A stretch of DNA of 64,000 nucleotides, from positions 124,001 through 188,000 of the forward strand of contig JBNKJP010000044.1 of assembly GCA_050291245.1 (NCBI GenBank). The letters are read 5' to 3'. The translations under genes were made by a program, and so were the position numbers. This stretch comes from Thiodiazotropha sp050291245. Lineage in GTDB: Bacteria; Pseudomonadota; Gammaproteobacteria; Chromatiales; Chromatiaceae. The notes under the pieces are model-generated. The model saw only the letters and a list, made by a program, of their open reading frames with translations, was not told the DNA's origin and made no database searches. Below, piece by piece: positions 1 through 9,325 of the stretch (positions are counted from its first letter, which is position 1; every line of letters starts with the position of its first letter).

Positions 1-2
1 AT

Positions 3-1400
3 TATGGAGATCTGGATGTAACGGGTAAGTGGGTCATGATATTTCGCTTTCAGCCGGAATCCGTATCACCGGAGTTGAGGCGTCATTTTCTTCACTACTC
101 TGATCTGAGCTTCAAGGCAGCAATTGCGAAGCGTCGTGGAGCAAAAGGATTGGTCATTGTGACAGGTCCCGAAGCAGAATCAAAAAATCAACTGATTCAG
201 TTGGGTAGAGAGGCGAACGGTGTAAGCAGTTCCATTGCTGCTATTTCAATTACTGATGAACTTGCTTCGCGTATATTAGCCAACACGGGTAGGGATTTAG
301 GACGGCTTCAGAAGCGTCTTGATAAAGGAGAGTCACTGGAAGGATTTCCAATAGAAAATATTACGTTATCTGCTGAATTGGCGATTCAACGAAATACAAG
401 ACAAGGAAGAAATGTCATTGCGAGATTGCCTGCTGATGCTCCATCGCAGAAAGCGCCGGTCATATTAGGCGCCCATATTGATCATCTGGGTAAAGGTGCA
501 GTGCCCGATTCTCTTGATACAGGAAGTGCGAAAGAGTATTACCACCCTGGTGCCGACGATAATGCTTCCGGTGTCGCTGCATTGTTGGAAAGCGCACGCT
601 ATCTTGTCGAATTGAAAAAGGCAGGTAACTTGGGGAGTAAGAGAGATATTCTGTTTGCAGCGTGGTCCGGTGAAGAACTCGGAACTCTCGGTTCGACCTA
701 TTTTGTCGAACAGATAATTGATAAAAAGGCGCTTGATAGCAACGTAAGTGCGTACCTTAACATGGATATGATCGGTCGTTTACGCGATAAAGTCTATCTG
801 CAGGGAACAGGCTCAAGTAGTATTTGGCCTCGAGAAATTGAACGAAGTAATGTATCAGTCGGTCTTGCAATATATCCACAAGTCAATCCCTATCTACCAA
901 CCGATTCAACACCATTTTATTCTCAAGGCATACCAATAATAAGTGCCTTTACAGGTACACATGAAGACTATTCGACCTCTAGAGATACAGCTGACCGTCT
1001 TAATTATGAGGGAATGGAAAAAATCGCTCAGTTGATGAGCGGCATTACCCATTCCCTTGCGTGTTCGGAAAAGAGGCCTGAATATTTAGAAGTCTCGCGA
1101 AATAAAACAGGCTTGTCACGTAATCACCTGAGGGCATATCTGGGCACAATACCTGCTTACGGGGGGGGGGGCGAAGAAAAAGGTGTGAAGCTTCAGGGCG
1201 CAGTAAAAGGTGGACCGGCAGAAAAGGCGGGAATAGAGAAGGGGGACGTTCTTATTTGGCTTGCTGGTAGAGAAATAGGATCGATTCATGACTTCATGAA
1301 CGCACTAGGGGGATTGAAGCCTGGAGAAGAAACTGAGATGAAAGTTATTCGGAACAAAATGTATTTAACGCTTCATGTTATCCCGACATCAAGAGAGTAG
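3..1400 (+). CDS. M28 family zinc aminopeptidase with PA and PDZ domains (5' end outside window)
   Basis: The reading frame is open to the left edge of the window, so the first ATG at 36 is internal and the gene is 5'-truncated by the window. Residues before it read like a PA-domain strand (GKWVMIFRF). Family M28 zinc ligands are visible: GAHIDH, GADDNASG, the catalytic pair in WSGEELG, NMDMIG and a final His in FTGTHEDY. The last ~90 residues form a PDZ domain (PAEKAGIEKGD). Such proteins are secreted or periplasmic peptidases. A run of 11 G at 1161-1171 lies in the linker before the PDZ domain and is a possible slippage site. The substrate is unknown. The next gene also carries a PDZ domain, which suggests a functional pair. 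Confidence 0.88.
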   Translation, partial: YGDLDVTGKWVMIFRFQPESVSPELRRHFLHYSDLSFKAAIAKRRGAKGLVIVTGPEAESKNQLIQLGREANGVSSSIAAISITDELASRILANTGRDLGRLQKRLDKGESLEGFPIENITLSAELAIQRNTRQGRNVIARLPADAPSQKAPVILGAHIDHLGKGAVPDSLDTGSAKEYYHPGADDNASGVAALLESARYLVELKKAGNLGSKRDILFAAWSGEELGTLGSTYFVEQIIDKKALDSNVSAYLNMDMIGRLRDKVYLQGTGSSSIWPREIERSNVSVGLAIYPQVNPYLPTDSTPFYSQGIPIISAFTGTHEDYSTSRDTADRLNYEGMEKIAQLMSGITHSLACSEKRPEYLEVSRNKTGLSRNHLRAYLGTIPAYGGGGEEKGVKLQGAVKGGPAEKAGIEKGDVLIWLAGREIGSIHDFMNALGGLKPGEETEMKVIRNKMYLTLHVIPTSRE

Positions 1401-1544
1401 TTTTGTATAAATATGACAGGTGATACAGTTTCGTAGTTAAAATTTGTGATGTAGTAACACACTGTTAGTGAATTCTAAGCAAACACAGCATTTTGAGATT
1501 GTTGCGACGAGTCTTGGATAAATAAATAGCATAGGGAGAAATTG

Positions 1545-2663
1545 GTGCGAAATTTATGTTTGCTTATATTTAGCTTGGGATGTGCTTTGGCTGTTGCGCA
1601 CGCCGAAGAACCGGCTTCTGATCCAGTTATAGATCTCTCAGCAATGAGCGATGTAACCAGCTTAATAGATTTGGTTTCAGACCGAGATGTTGTCTTTATC
1701 GGTGAAAGACACGATCAATATCAACACCATCTTAACCAGTTGTCGATTATCAAGGGGCTGCATAAAAAACATCCTGATCTTGGAATAGGTCTGGAGTACG
1801 TTTTTCAACCCTTTCAAAATGTTTTAGACCGCTATATCAAAGGCGCGATTGATGAAGCTGGTCTGATTCGTGAATCGGAATTCATTAGTCGTTGGAAATT
1901 TGACTTTAAGCTCTACCGGCCAATTTTTCAATACGCTAGAGAGAACGGAATTCCACTAATTGCACTCAACCTTGAAAATGAAATTACAAACAAGGTAAAG
2001 GAAGGAGGGATAGAGAGTCTCTCAGATGAGTCAAAGCTACGATTACCTTCTTATATCGACTGGAAAAACGAGGCTTATAGAAAGCGCCTTCTACGTGCTT
2101 TTAATTCACATCCTCATACAGAGGAAATGATTTTTGAGAATTTTCTGGCGGTTCAGCTGATTTGGGATGAAGCGATGGCGCAAAGAGCGGCTGATTGGCT
2201 AAAACAGAATTCCGGCTCGCATCTGGTGGTTTTAGCCGGAGGTGGACACATTATGCATGGTGATGGAATACCGAATCGGTTGTCACGCCGTATCAATGTA
2301 AGCCAGGCAACTATTTTAAATATAGATGCTGTTCCCGGAGGGGTGACTAAGGGTTTGGCAGACTACATGATACTAGCTGGAAAAAGGACTCTGCCACCTT
2401 CAGGCAAACTAGGCGTACTATTTGATACAACTAATTCAGCGATTTTGATCAAAGAGTTTGTTAAAGACAGTAGCGCTAAAGAAGCGGGCGCGAAAAAATT
2501 CGATAAACTCCTTTCGATCGATGGACAGCCAGTACAAAACTATACAGATATTCGCATTGCCCTCATGGATAGAAAAGTTGGTGAGAGGATTGAGCTGGAA
2601 ATTGAGCGGAATAGTCTAATACTTGGTGCTGTAAATAAAACCTTGCAAGTTACGCTGAGATGA
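1545..2663 (+). CDS. ChaN/TIKI-like secreted protein with C-terminal PDZ domain
   Basis: The protein starts with a signal peptide (MVRNLCLLIFSLGCALAVAHA) and continues with a ChaN-like fold typical of haem-binding or TIKI/EreA-like proteins: an early VFIGERHDQYQHH motif and a later LVVLAGGGHIMHG motif supply conserved Glu and His residues. The last ~90 residues form a PDZ domain (AGAKKFDKLLSIDGQPV). I chose the GTG at 1545 rather than the TTG at 1542 because AGGGAG at 1532-1537 then has a normal spacing. It follows the M28/PDZ gene after about 140 bases. Its function is not known; proteolytic or haem-related roles in the periplasm are both possible. Confidence 0.75.
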   Translation: MRNLCLLIFSLGCALAVAHAEEPASDPVIDLSAMSDVTSLIDLVSDRDVVFIGERHDQYQHHLNQLSIIKGLHKKHPDLGIGLEYVFQPFQNVLDRYIKGAIDEAGLIRESEFISRWKFDFKLYRPIFQYARENGIPLIALNLENEITNKVKEGGIESLSDESKLRLPSYIDWKNEAYRKRLLRAFNSHPHTEEMIFENFLAVQLIWDEAMAQRAADWLKQNSGSHLVVLAGGGHIMHGDGIPNRLSRRINVSQATILNIDAVPGGVTKGLADYMILAGKRTLPPSGKLGVLFDTTNSAILIKEFVKDSSAKEAGAKKFDKLLSIDGQPVQNYTDIRIALMDRKVGERIELEIERNSLILGAVNKTLQVTLR

Positions 2664-2881
2664 GGATGTCGAAGTTTTATGTACTCGAAGAAATCAAGAT
2701 TCTCTCGTTTAGATCTGCATCAACAAAATGTGGTGATACAAATTGAGTTGCTAATGAAAGATGGTTGACATATCTTTCAAAATTCTGTGGCGACATGTGC
2801 TTGAGGCTACATATTAATGGATGTAATATAAAGTTGCCAATAATGGCGTAACATCAATCGTTAATTTGAGGAGTTTTTATT

Positions 2882-3088
2882 ATGGAAAACCATAACCAAA
2901 AAATCATGTCATCAAGTTCAATGAGTGAAAGTGAGTCAATGGAGATACGAGAGCTGTCAGAAGAGGAAATGTTGCTACTTGCAGGCGGCGGGGTAAAAAC
3001 AACACCCGGTGATACGATAGGTTACAACGATCCTGGTCCTTCTTGCCATGGTTCATGTCACGGAGGGTCATTTACTAGCTCAAATTAG
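2882..3088 (+). CDS. Putative double-glycine-leader peptide precursor (RiPP or bacteriocin-like)
   Basis: The 68-residue product has a leader ending in the pattern E-L-S-E-E-E-M-L-L-L-A-G-G (residues 24-36), the classic double-glycine signal cut by C39-type peptidase transporters. The putative core is about 32 residues, rich in Gly, Ser and Thr, with two Cys in a CHGSCHGG motif near the end. A good ribosome site (GAGGAG near 2869) precedes the ATG. An alternative start is Met20. No modifying enzyme or C39 transporter lies directly beside it; the M28 and ChaN genes are upstream and the AT-rich island begins downstream. It could be an unmodified microcin-like peptide or a modified RiPP. Confidence 0.6.
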   Translation: MENHNQKIMSSSSMSESESMEIRELSEEEMLLLAGGGVKTTPGDTIGYNDPGPSCHGSCHGGSFTSSN

Positions 3089-4900
3089 ATCCGTTATTAG
3101 ATCGATAAATCCACATACTAGTGACAGTGAATTTGTTAAGGAAAGATATTAATGAATCAATCCGAAATGATACTGTCCTAAATATGTTAGATTTGCGAAT
3201 CTAAAAAATGCAACTGCACCCTGCTCCAGTATTCGAAGGAACATTGTAGTATCAAAATGTCAATCCAAGAAGATTGGAGCAAGGGTGCAAGTTTAGGGAT
3301 TATCATTGGATCGGCCGGTGCCGCAGCGTAACAGTTTTTCAGCGACATCAGTTGGTATATTGCCATTGGTCGCAGTGGTCATGACAGGTTTAGCTGATAT
3401 ATGAAGCCAGTGTGAAAATATGTCGCTTATCAGTACTAGAAGGATTGTCTAAGCTTAGGTTGTTCTTAAAATCAAGTGCTGTCAGAAACCCATCAGGCTA
3501 TCTATAGCATACACATAAAACATGCATAACTTGCATGTAAAGAATTGCACTGACAATCCTAATCGTCACATGACAGGGTCACCTAGGTGTAGTGAAAATA
3601 TATCATTGTAAAAGCAGAACAACTCTTGGGTCAGATTCTTGTAGCTGAGCATGAAATGATTGATATGCCAAATACATATTAATCATGTTATAGAGTCTGG
3701 GGATGTTCTGCGTTTGACTTTCTAATACAACGCATTGACAAATTTCTGACTCCATCATTTTTCCGGGTCGGTAACAGCGCTGCAACTACCAGGTTATACT
3801 CATCGGCTAACAAGTTAAATATCAGCGGAGTAACAAATAGATCGTTTAAAGATACAGGTGTAGTTGATTTGCCTGATTTTCAGGGCAGCAAGGGCTCTTA
3901 TTCGAAGTATCTGTACTACTGTATTCTGGGCCACGTATTGATCAAAACGATGCAGGATTATTCTGTGTAAAGGAGCATGATAGTTGTCGATGAATACATG
4001 CAAAAACTTTTGTTCCTACACTTAAGTATGAGTCATGTTTTACTCAACTTATATTCAGTATGCTGGGTAATAAATTCAATCAAGTCATATGACATAAAGA
4101 GAAGTGATAGTTATGCTTGGAATGCGTTATATAACACGATTCGTAGCGTATAAATCTGTCAATTATTTTATGCAAAAAACAGTCGTTGACACATATTTGT
4201 TATATTGATATAAAAAACTGTGTTTGGATGTTATTGATTAAAATGGCAATTTTCGTAACATAAGAAATTTCTACTTCACTTTATAAATAATCATATGACG
4301 TCTTAGGTATAAAATCTGATGGCTATTTTTGTTAGGTGCAAAGTAGATATCGAGATGCACAAAAGAATCCTGTCGTTTTACTGTGATACTTGAGGAAGCT
4401 ACGATATAACTGTCGCGAGCTCTTGATTGGTATCTAGGGTCCATTGGTACATGTATAGTCTCTTTGGACTATAGTCACTCCTGAAATCACGGAATAAATA
4501 AGTGGTAATATAGGGAAACATATTAATTTAACGATCAGATTGTTGTATCTGGAGACGTAATGAGCAAATGATGAGTATGGTAAAAAGACAGAGAGCCGTT
4601 CACGATCGAACTGGAATTCCTACACCTATACTGAAGTAGATAGAGTTTAGGTTGTCCTTTGTTTGACTAAGAAATTATCGATAACAGTAAATATGAGGCC
4701 AAGACATAACTAATACAAAATGGAGTAAGTACAGAATGTAGTTACAAAGAAACGTCTTTACATAATCTGATTCCTGATTATGTTACCTTTTATTTGTATC
4801 ATATATTAACAGTTGTGCTTATTACATAGGTGTTTAAATCAATATCTATAAATTATCTACACATTGTTGCTAAATTCTAAAAATAAATAGGGATTTTCAT
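3089..4900. other. AT-rich non-coding stretch, about 1.8 kb
   Basis: I find no convincing gene here on either strand: stops are frequent and the two short minus-strand frames (3603-3785, 3815-4003) resemble no protein. A sampled line (4141-4200) is 30% G+C. A short frame at 3257-3331 (MSIQEDWSKGASLGIIIGSA) followed in another frame by a hydrophobic stretch to about 3404 might be a decayed small membrane protein. A near-consensus promoter sits at 4186-4214. The stretch looks like degraded or non-coding island DNA. Confidence 0.5.
4186..4214 (+). promoter_or_regulatory. Near-perfect sigma-70 promoter without a nearby gene
   Basis: TTGACA at 4186-4191, a 17-base spacer and TATAAA at 4209-4214 match the sigma-70 consensus at 11 of 12 positions. 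The next gene starts only at 4901, so the transcript would have an untranslated leader of nearly 700 bases or be a separate small RNA. AT-rich DNA produces such matches by chance, which lowers confidence. Confidence 0.45.
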
Positions 4901-5812
4901 ATGATATCTTGTAATCAAGCAGTCTCTAACGCAATTCAAGCATGTATACAAAAGTATTGTAATAACGAAATGAATGTAAGGTCACTGCTGTTATGTGGAT
5001 CACATGCGGTCGGTCTGAATATTTCTCGTTCTGATTTGGATATGTCGATTTTGGTAGAGGATGTCTCTAAATTAGGAGTACGTGATGGTGAGTATATAGT
5101 TGAAGTGTTCGATGGGGTTAGGGTTGAGCTTCTGGTTATGAGTTGGGGGCTATTCTTAAAAAACCTTCGCGCACTTGAAAGATATGCACAAAGTCTAAAT
5201 ATGAAAAAACACCCATTGGACAAGTTCGTTCATGCTGTGCCAGTGTGGGGTAATGAAGCGTTCAGTAAGGAGATGGAGTTGTTTGAACGTGGGTCTTTTG
5301 GAAGTCGTTTTATAGACTATTTGCATTCGAATGGCGTTAATGTTTTTGAGGATATTCTTGGAGCATTAGAAACAAATAAATATGATTTGGCTATTCTTTG
5401 GTCGAGACGTTTGGTTACTATGATTATGGATGCTTTACTTGCGAAGCATGACAATTTTTATTGCAGGCCAAAATGGCAACTGGAAAGAGTTGCAGTAGAG
5501 TTAGGTAAAGCCAGTGACTTGTATAAGATGTATCGTAAAATCATTTTGACATCTGATTCTGAATCTGATGAAACAAAACAATCATGGGTAAAACAAGCGC
5601 TCATATTTATTAGAGAAATTCAGAAAATGATATTTGATAATCTCGAACTAAGTGGTAGTGATATGCATGAAAATGAGTGTATGCCAATGAATATATGGGA
5701 ACCTATACAGTATCTTACAAGACGAAATAATCAATATATTATAATTCGAAGAGATAGTACGATAATGATCAATGATGTTCAAGCTGCGCGCTACTTGAAT
5801 TTGAGTGGCTAA
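4901..5812 (+). CDS. Pol-beta superfamily nucleotidyltransferase
   Basis: The 303-residue product has the minimal nucleotidyltransferase signature near residues 30-50: a Gly-Ser (LLLCGSHAVG) followed by SRSDLDMSILV with the two metal-binding Asp. A third carboxylate is plausible at RVELLVM. The rest is mostly helical, as in aminoglycoside nucleotidyltransferases (KNTase-like), but I cannot assign a substrate. It is the first gene of the AT-rich biosynthetic island and is preceded by a GGGATTTT region rather than a strong ribosome site. Because the island encodes amino-sugar-type enzymes, nucleotidylation of a pathway intermediate or self-protection are possible roles; both are inference. Confidence 0.72.
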   Translation: MISCNQAVSNAIQACIQKYCNNEMNVRSLLLCGSHAVGLNISRSDLDMSILVEDVSKLGVRDGEYIVEVFDGVRVELLVMSWGLFLKNLRALERYAQSLNMKKHPLDKFVHAVPVWGNEAFSKEMELFERGSFGSRFIDYLHSNGVNVFEDILGALETNKYDLAILWSRRLVTMIMDALLAKHDNFYCRPKWQLERVAVELGKASDLYKMYRKIILTSDSESDETKQSWVKQALIFIREIQKMIFDNLELSGSDMHENECMPMNIWEPIQYLTRRNNQYIIIRRDSTIMINDVQAARYLNLSG

Positions 5813-6172
5813 GTTTAACTTGGTATATGTTTGTACTCCGGTGATATCAGTATTACGTTGAGGGCTACGTGTAATATAACAATTTGTTACTAAGTGTAGA
5901 ATTTTATGCGCACTAAGTCAGTAACTGTATCAGTTAAAGGAGTGAGCATTAGTGAAATATGGAAGTAAATACATTTATTAATTCTCTTGTCAATATGTAA
6001 CAGAAGTTCATAATAAAGTAGATGATGTCTAATGGTATTTTTTAAAGTTATTCTGATGCGAATATTGATGATAGTGGTCGCGGTTGCATGTATTTAGTAG
6101 AAATTGTAGGGAGTCAATGGCACTTCGCTTTTGATAAATATAATCGAAGTGTGGGAAATAGGTGTTTTTAGC
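5813..6172. other. Non-coding gap of about 360 bases
   Basis: This AT-rich interval between the two nucleotidyltransferase genes has stops in all frames. I see no clear promoter or terminator; an AGGTG ribosome site near 6161 serves the downstream gene. Confidence 0.4.
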
Positions 6173-6964
6173 ATGATTTGCATTGTCTTGGCAGCAGGAA
6201 TGGCTAGGAGACTTAGGCCTTATACAACGGATTGTCCACAGGTGTTGTTAGAGTTAGAAGAAAATGTAACTTTGTTAGATGCTCAACTTGACGTATTCAC
6301 CAAGGTTAAAGAAATAGATAGAGTTGTGTATGTTACTGGATATCAATCGAAATCTATTGATACAAAGTTAAAAGCCGTTGACTTGGAATACAGTGTCAAT
6401 GTATCCAGTGTGTTTAATCCGGCATATGATTGCTGTGATAATCTCATCTCTCTCATGTTGTGCCGGAAATATTTTCGTAATGAAATGGTCATTATGAATG
6501 GTGATAACCTTGTTTCGAGTCATGCACTTTCATGCATCTGTTCTGGTACTAAGAACGGTATGTCATTGATGGTCGAGAATACGATGGAATACAAGGATGG
6601 CGATATGGGGGTTATCATTGATAACGAGAACAATGTAGTAAATATAAGAAAAGGCCTCGTTCCTTCTGACGTGTCAGCGCTTTCCGCAGGTATTCTAGTT
6701 GTACGGGGAGCGGAGGCAAAGCAACAAATCAGTGATGCAGTGAGCGATCTGGTAAGGTTGCGCGAGAGCTGCAAAATGCATTGGCCAGAAATCTTGAATA
6801 AAATTATTGAAAAGGGATATTCCATACAAGCTCGGTCGTGCTTTCAACAAAAATGGTTTCAAGAAATAGATTCGCATGAAGACTTGGCAGATGCAATACG
6901 ATTTTATGACACGATCGTTCATGCACAAAAAGACTGCGAGATTTGTCAACGGTGTGGTTTATGA
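6173..6964 (+). CDS. Sugar-phosphate/alcohol-phosphate nucleotidyltransferase, probably CTP-type
   Basis: The N-terminus has the nucleotidyltransferase motif (MICIVLAAGMARRLRPYT) of the GT-A-like NTP transferase family, followed by CPQVLLEL where the usual motif reads P-K-x-L-L; the conserved Lys is Gln here. Asp in MNGDN is the expected metal ligand. I start at the ATG at 6173 because AGGTG lies 10 bases upstream and the motif then sits at the N-terminus; an in-frame TTG at 6131 would add 14 residues. The next gene encodes a CDP-alcohol phosphotransferase, so the likely product is a CDP-activated alcohol or polyol, as in LicC, PntC or inositol-phosphate cytidylyltransferase. The Lys change leaves the activity open. 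Confidence 0.72.
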   Translation: MICIVLAAGMARRLRPYTTDCPQVLLELEENVTLLDAQLDVFTKVKEIDRVVYVTGYQSKSIDTKLKAVDLEYSVNVSSVFNPAYDCCDNLISLMLCRKYFRNEMVIMNGDNLVSSHALSCICSGTKNGMSLMVENTMEYKDGDMGVIIDNENNVVNIRKGLVPSDVSALSAGILVVRGAEAKQQISDAVSDLVRLRESCKMHWPEILNKIIEKGYSIQARSCFQQKWFQEIDSHEDLADAIRFYDTIVHAQKDCEICQRCGL

Positions 6965-7010
6965 TTTTCCGTTATGGTTAAACTTTATGTTGATAGTAGG
7001 TAAAGCTTAA

Positions 7011-7802
7011 GTGACTAAGAATCTATGTATTGATGAGATGCGTAATGTTTGCCAGCAAAAGGTATATGACCAAAACGGTAACCTAATACTTGCAGGGCAC
7101 TGGTATAACAGGTTCTTGTTTCGGTATATCTCGATTTATATAACTCGCATTGTAATACTTCTTGGAGCGTCGGCTTCACAAGTAACAATATGTATGCTCT
7201 TTAGTGGGTTAATCGGGGTTGTTTTGGCATCTGTGCATGTTCTCTTTGCAAATGTATGTGGTGTAGTTCTGCTTTATGCGTTCGATGTGCTTGATTGCGT
7301 GGACGGAGAGGTTGCTAGATGGACGAAATCATCAAGCATGAAAGGCGTGTATTTGGATTCGGTAGCACACGTATTTTTTAATCATGCCGCAAAAGTAATT
7401 CTGCCTATTCATCTTTTTTTGCTACGTGAGGATTGTACTTACTTAGCCATGGCATTTGCGATTTACGTACTTTCGATTACTGATCAGTCATTGCGTAAAA
7501 CATATATGCGTTTAATTGAGAGGTATGAAAGTAATGACCATGAGAGTATATCTAAAGTAGCTCTTGAAAGATCGATTCGTTCAAGACGAATTGTGATACT
7601 GGTGAAAATATTAAACGAACAATTTTCAATAAAGACTATTTCATTTATTGCCATTCTATTTACATACTTGAATGCTGGCGTATCAGTTAGTTACCTCTGC
7701 TGGTTGTTAATCGCTTTGAGTGTTATAGCAATAATTATAAGATTGCTAATAGATTATCGCTACGGGATTCCTGATAAATCTCATGAGAAGTTAGCTTCTT
7801 AA
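7011..7802 (+). CDS. CDP-alcohol phosphatidyltransferase family membrane enzyme
   Basis: This 263-residue integral membrane protein contains the family motif D-x2-D-G-x2-A-R-x8-G-x3-D: DCVDGEVAR near residues 94-102, then GVYLD. The fourth Asp of the canonical motif, three residues further on, is His (LDSVAH). That Asp is normally the catalytic base, so this is either a variant subfamily or an altered enzyme. Several hydrophobic segments flank the motif. The start is a GTG at 7011, 47 bases after the nucleotidyltransferase gene, and the HAD gene follows after 10 bases, suggesting one transcript. The expected reaction is displacement of CMP from a CDP-alcohol by a second alcohol to form a phosphodiester. 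Confidence 0.8.
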   Translation: MTKNLCIDEMRNVCQQKVYDQNGNLILAGHWYNRFLFRYISIYITRIVILLGASASQVTICMLFSGLIGVVLASVHVLFANVCGVVLLYAFDVLDCVDGEVARWTKSSSMKGVYLDSVAHVFFNHAAKVILPIHLFLLREDCTYLAMAFAIYVLSITDQSLRKTYMRLIERYESNDHESISKVALERSIRSRRIVILVKILNEQFSIKTISFIAILFTYLNAGVSVSYLCWLLIALSVIAIIIRLLIDYRYGIPDKSHEKLAS

Positions 7803-7812
7803 GGAAATAGAT

Positions 7813-8550
7813 ATGATACAGCCAGAGTTGGTACTGTTTGATTTGGATAATACAATAACGGATCGTATGTGCTCTTTGAGTGTTTATACGAAAGAGTTCG
7901 AAAGAGATTTCTCAGATAGATTAGTGCCGGTGGATGAGAATTACTTGTTTCAGATCATCAAGAAGGCAGATGCAGGGGGGTACAAGCCGAAAAGAGATAT
8001 GGCTATGACGTTGATTAATGAACTTAAATGGACAGTATCACCTGATACAGATGAGATATGTGATCATTGGTATATGCACTTTCCTCGCTCGGTTCGAGGT
8101 CGAGATGGTTTGTTTGAAATGCTTAAGTATCTGGAGATTCATGGGATTCCAAGAGGTATAATCACGAATGGGCGGACACGGTCACAAAACATGAAAGTTG
8201 ACTCGTTAGGAGTTCGCGAAATGATGGAGTGTATAATTATTTCTGATGACATTGGTATAAAGAAGCCAGACCCTAGAATATTTGAGTACGCCATGAGTAA
8301 TTTCCATGGCATTGCAGCAGGTAAAACATGGTATATCGGGGACGATCCGAAAAGAGATATTAAGGGTGGTGATAATGCAGGTCTTGTCACGGTTTGGTTT
8401 AATGCAGGTGTTTCCTGGCCCACGCAGTATCCAAGGCCTCGATATGAAGTGGAGACCATGTGGGGGCTTGTAAAAATGATTGATCAGGCTCTTGACTGCA
8501 ACTGCACGTTAAGCACAACGTACCGATCAGAAATAACCGCCGCACTCTAA
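7813..8550 (+). CDS. HAD superfamily phosphatase
   Basis: All four HAD motifs are visible in 245 residues: FDLDNT (nucleophile Asp near residue 10), IITNG, the Lys in IKKPDP, and YIGDDPKRD. The layout with a helical cap after motif I is that of the YjjG/N-acylneuraminate-9-phosphatase type. It follows the CDP-alcohol phosphotransferase closely. In di-inositol-phosphate and phosphatidylinositol-phosphate synthesis a phosphatase acts directly after the CDP-dependent step, so removal of a phosphate from the phosphodiester product is a reasonable inference. The true substrate cannot be read from sequence. Confidence 0.8.
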   Translation: MIQPELVLFDLDNTITDRMCSLSVYTKEFERDFSDRLVPVDENYLFQIIKKADAGGYKPKRDMAMTLINELKWTVSPDTDEICDHWYMHFPRSVRGRDGLFEMLKYLEIHGIPRGIITNGRTRSQNMKVDSLGVREMMECIIISDDIGIKKPDPRIFEYAMSNFHGIAAGKTWYIGDDPKRDIKGGDNAGLVTVWFNAGVSWPTQYPRPRYEVETMWGLVKMIDQALDCNCTLSTTYRSEITAAL

Positions 8551-9325
8551 AATGGTCTGTAGCGTTTCTAAGGCATAGAGTTCTATTACGGATGCTCAAT
8601 CTTATAGCGCTGAAAAATTATTTAATTTTGAAGAATTCTGAATGGAGAGTTACAACAAATTCTGGAGCGAAATTTGATCGAATAGATATCAATTAGGTGT
8701 TTAGTCTTATATGATAAAACCACACATACGAAGACTGGCCCTGCAAAGAAAGTCGTGACTACAATAAGCAACTATCGTGAGTTGTTGCATATGATATTTT
8801 GACAAAAAGTTAACTTAGAATTAACGGATTATTTCTTATTAAGCAATTAAAGTATTCAGATTAAGCGTTTCTTGTTAGTTACACTAATCTGTGATATTTT
8901 TATACGTTTATAGAGCAAGATGCTTTTATGGTTACGTTGATATGTGACTTGGTGCTCTGTTGAGAATGATGAGATTCAACGGTGCTTACTGAATCTTTAC
9001 TGTTAAAGATGTGCCATGTTTTTAGAAACTATAGTGGTCACTGTATATAGATGATAATTATCTTGGCCTGTCTTTAAACCGAGGATTACGAGTGATACTG
9101 GTAAGCTGCATAGATATAGGTTTGGAAACGAAACGGGGTATTTACCACAGTAGTCGCATAAAGGATTGTGCAAATCTACGATAAACTTAACCTTGAGAGT
9201 ACATTGTTACACGCTAGGCTATAGATATAGCTGTGTTGAGGATGTTTCGGTAAATCGCGGTCTAGTCGTAATAATCTGTGGCAGAAATCGTGCTATGTAT
9301 TATCTTGCTTTAATATGTTGCATTT
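8551..9325. other. AT-rich non-coding stretch, about 775 bases
   Basis: There is no credible frame on either strand. The stretch separates the CDP-alcohol block from the kinase/EPSP-synthase block and probably carries the promoter of the second block. I see no repeats or hairpins worth naming. Confidence 0.4.

Noticed and set aside
3603..4003. Two minus-strand frames of about 60 codons
   Set aside because: No ribosome site, no protein-like composition and no motif.
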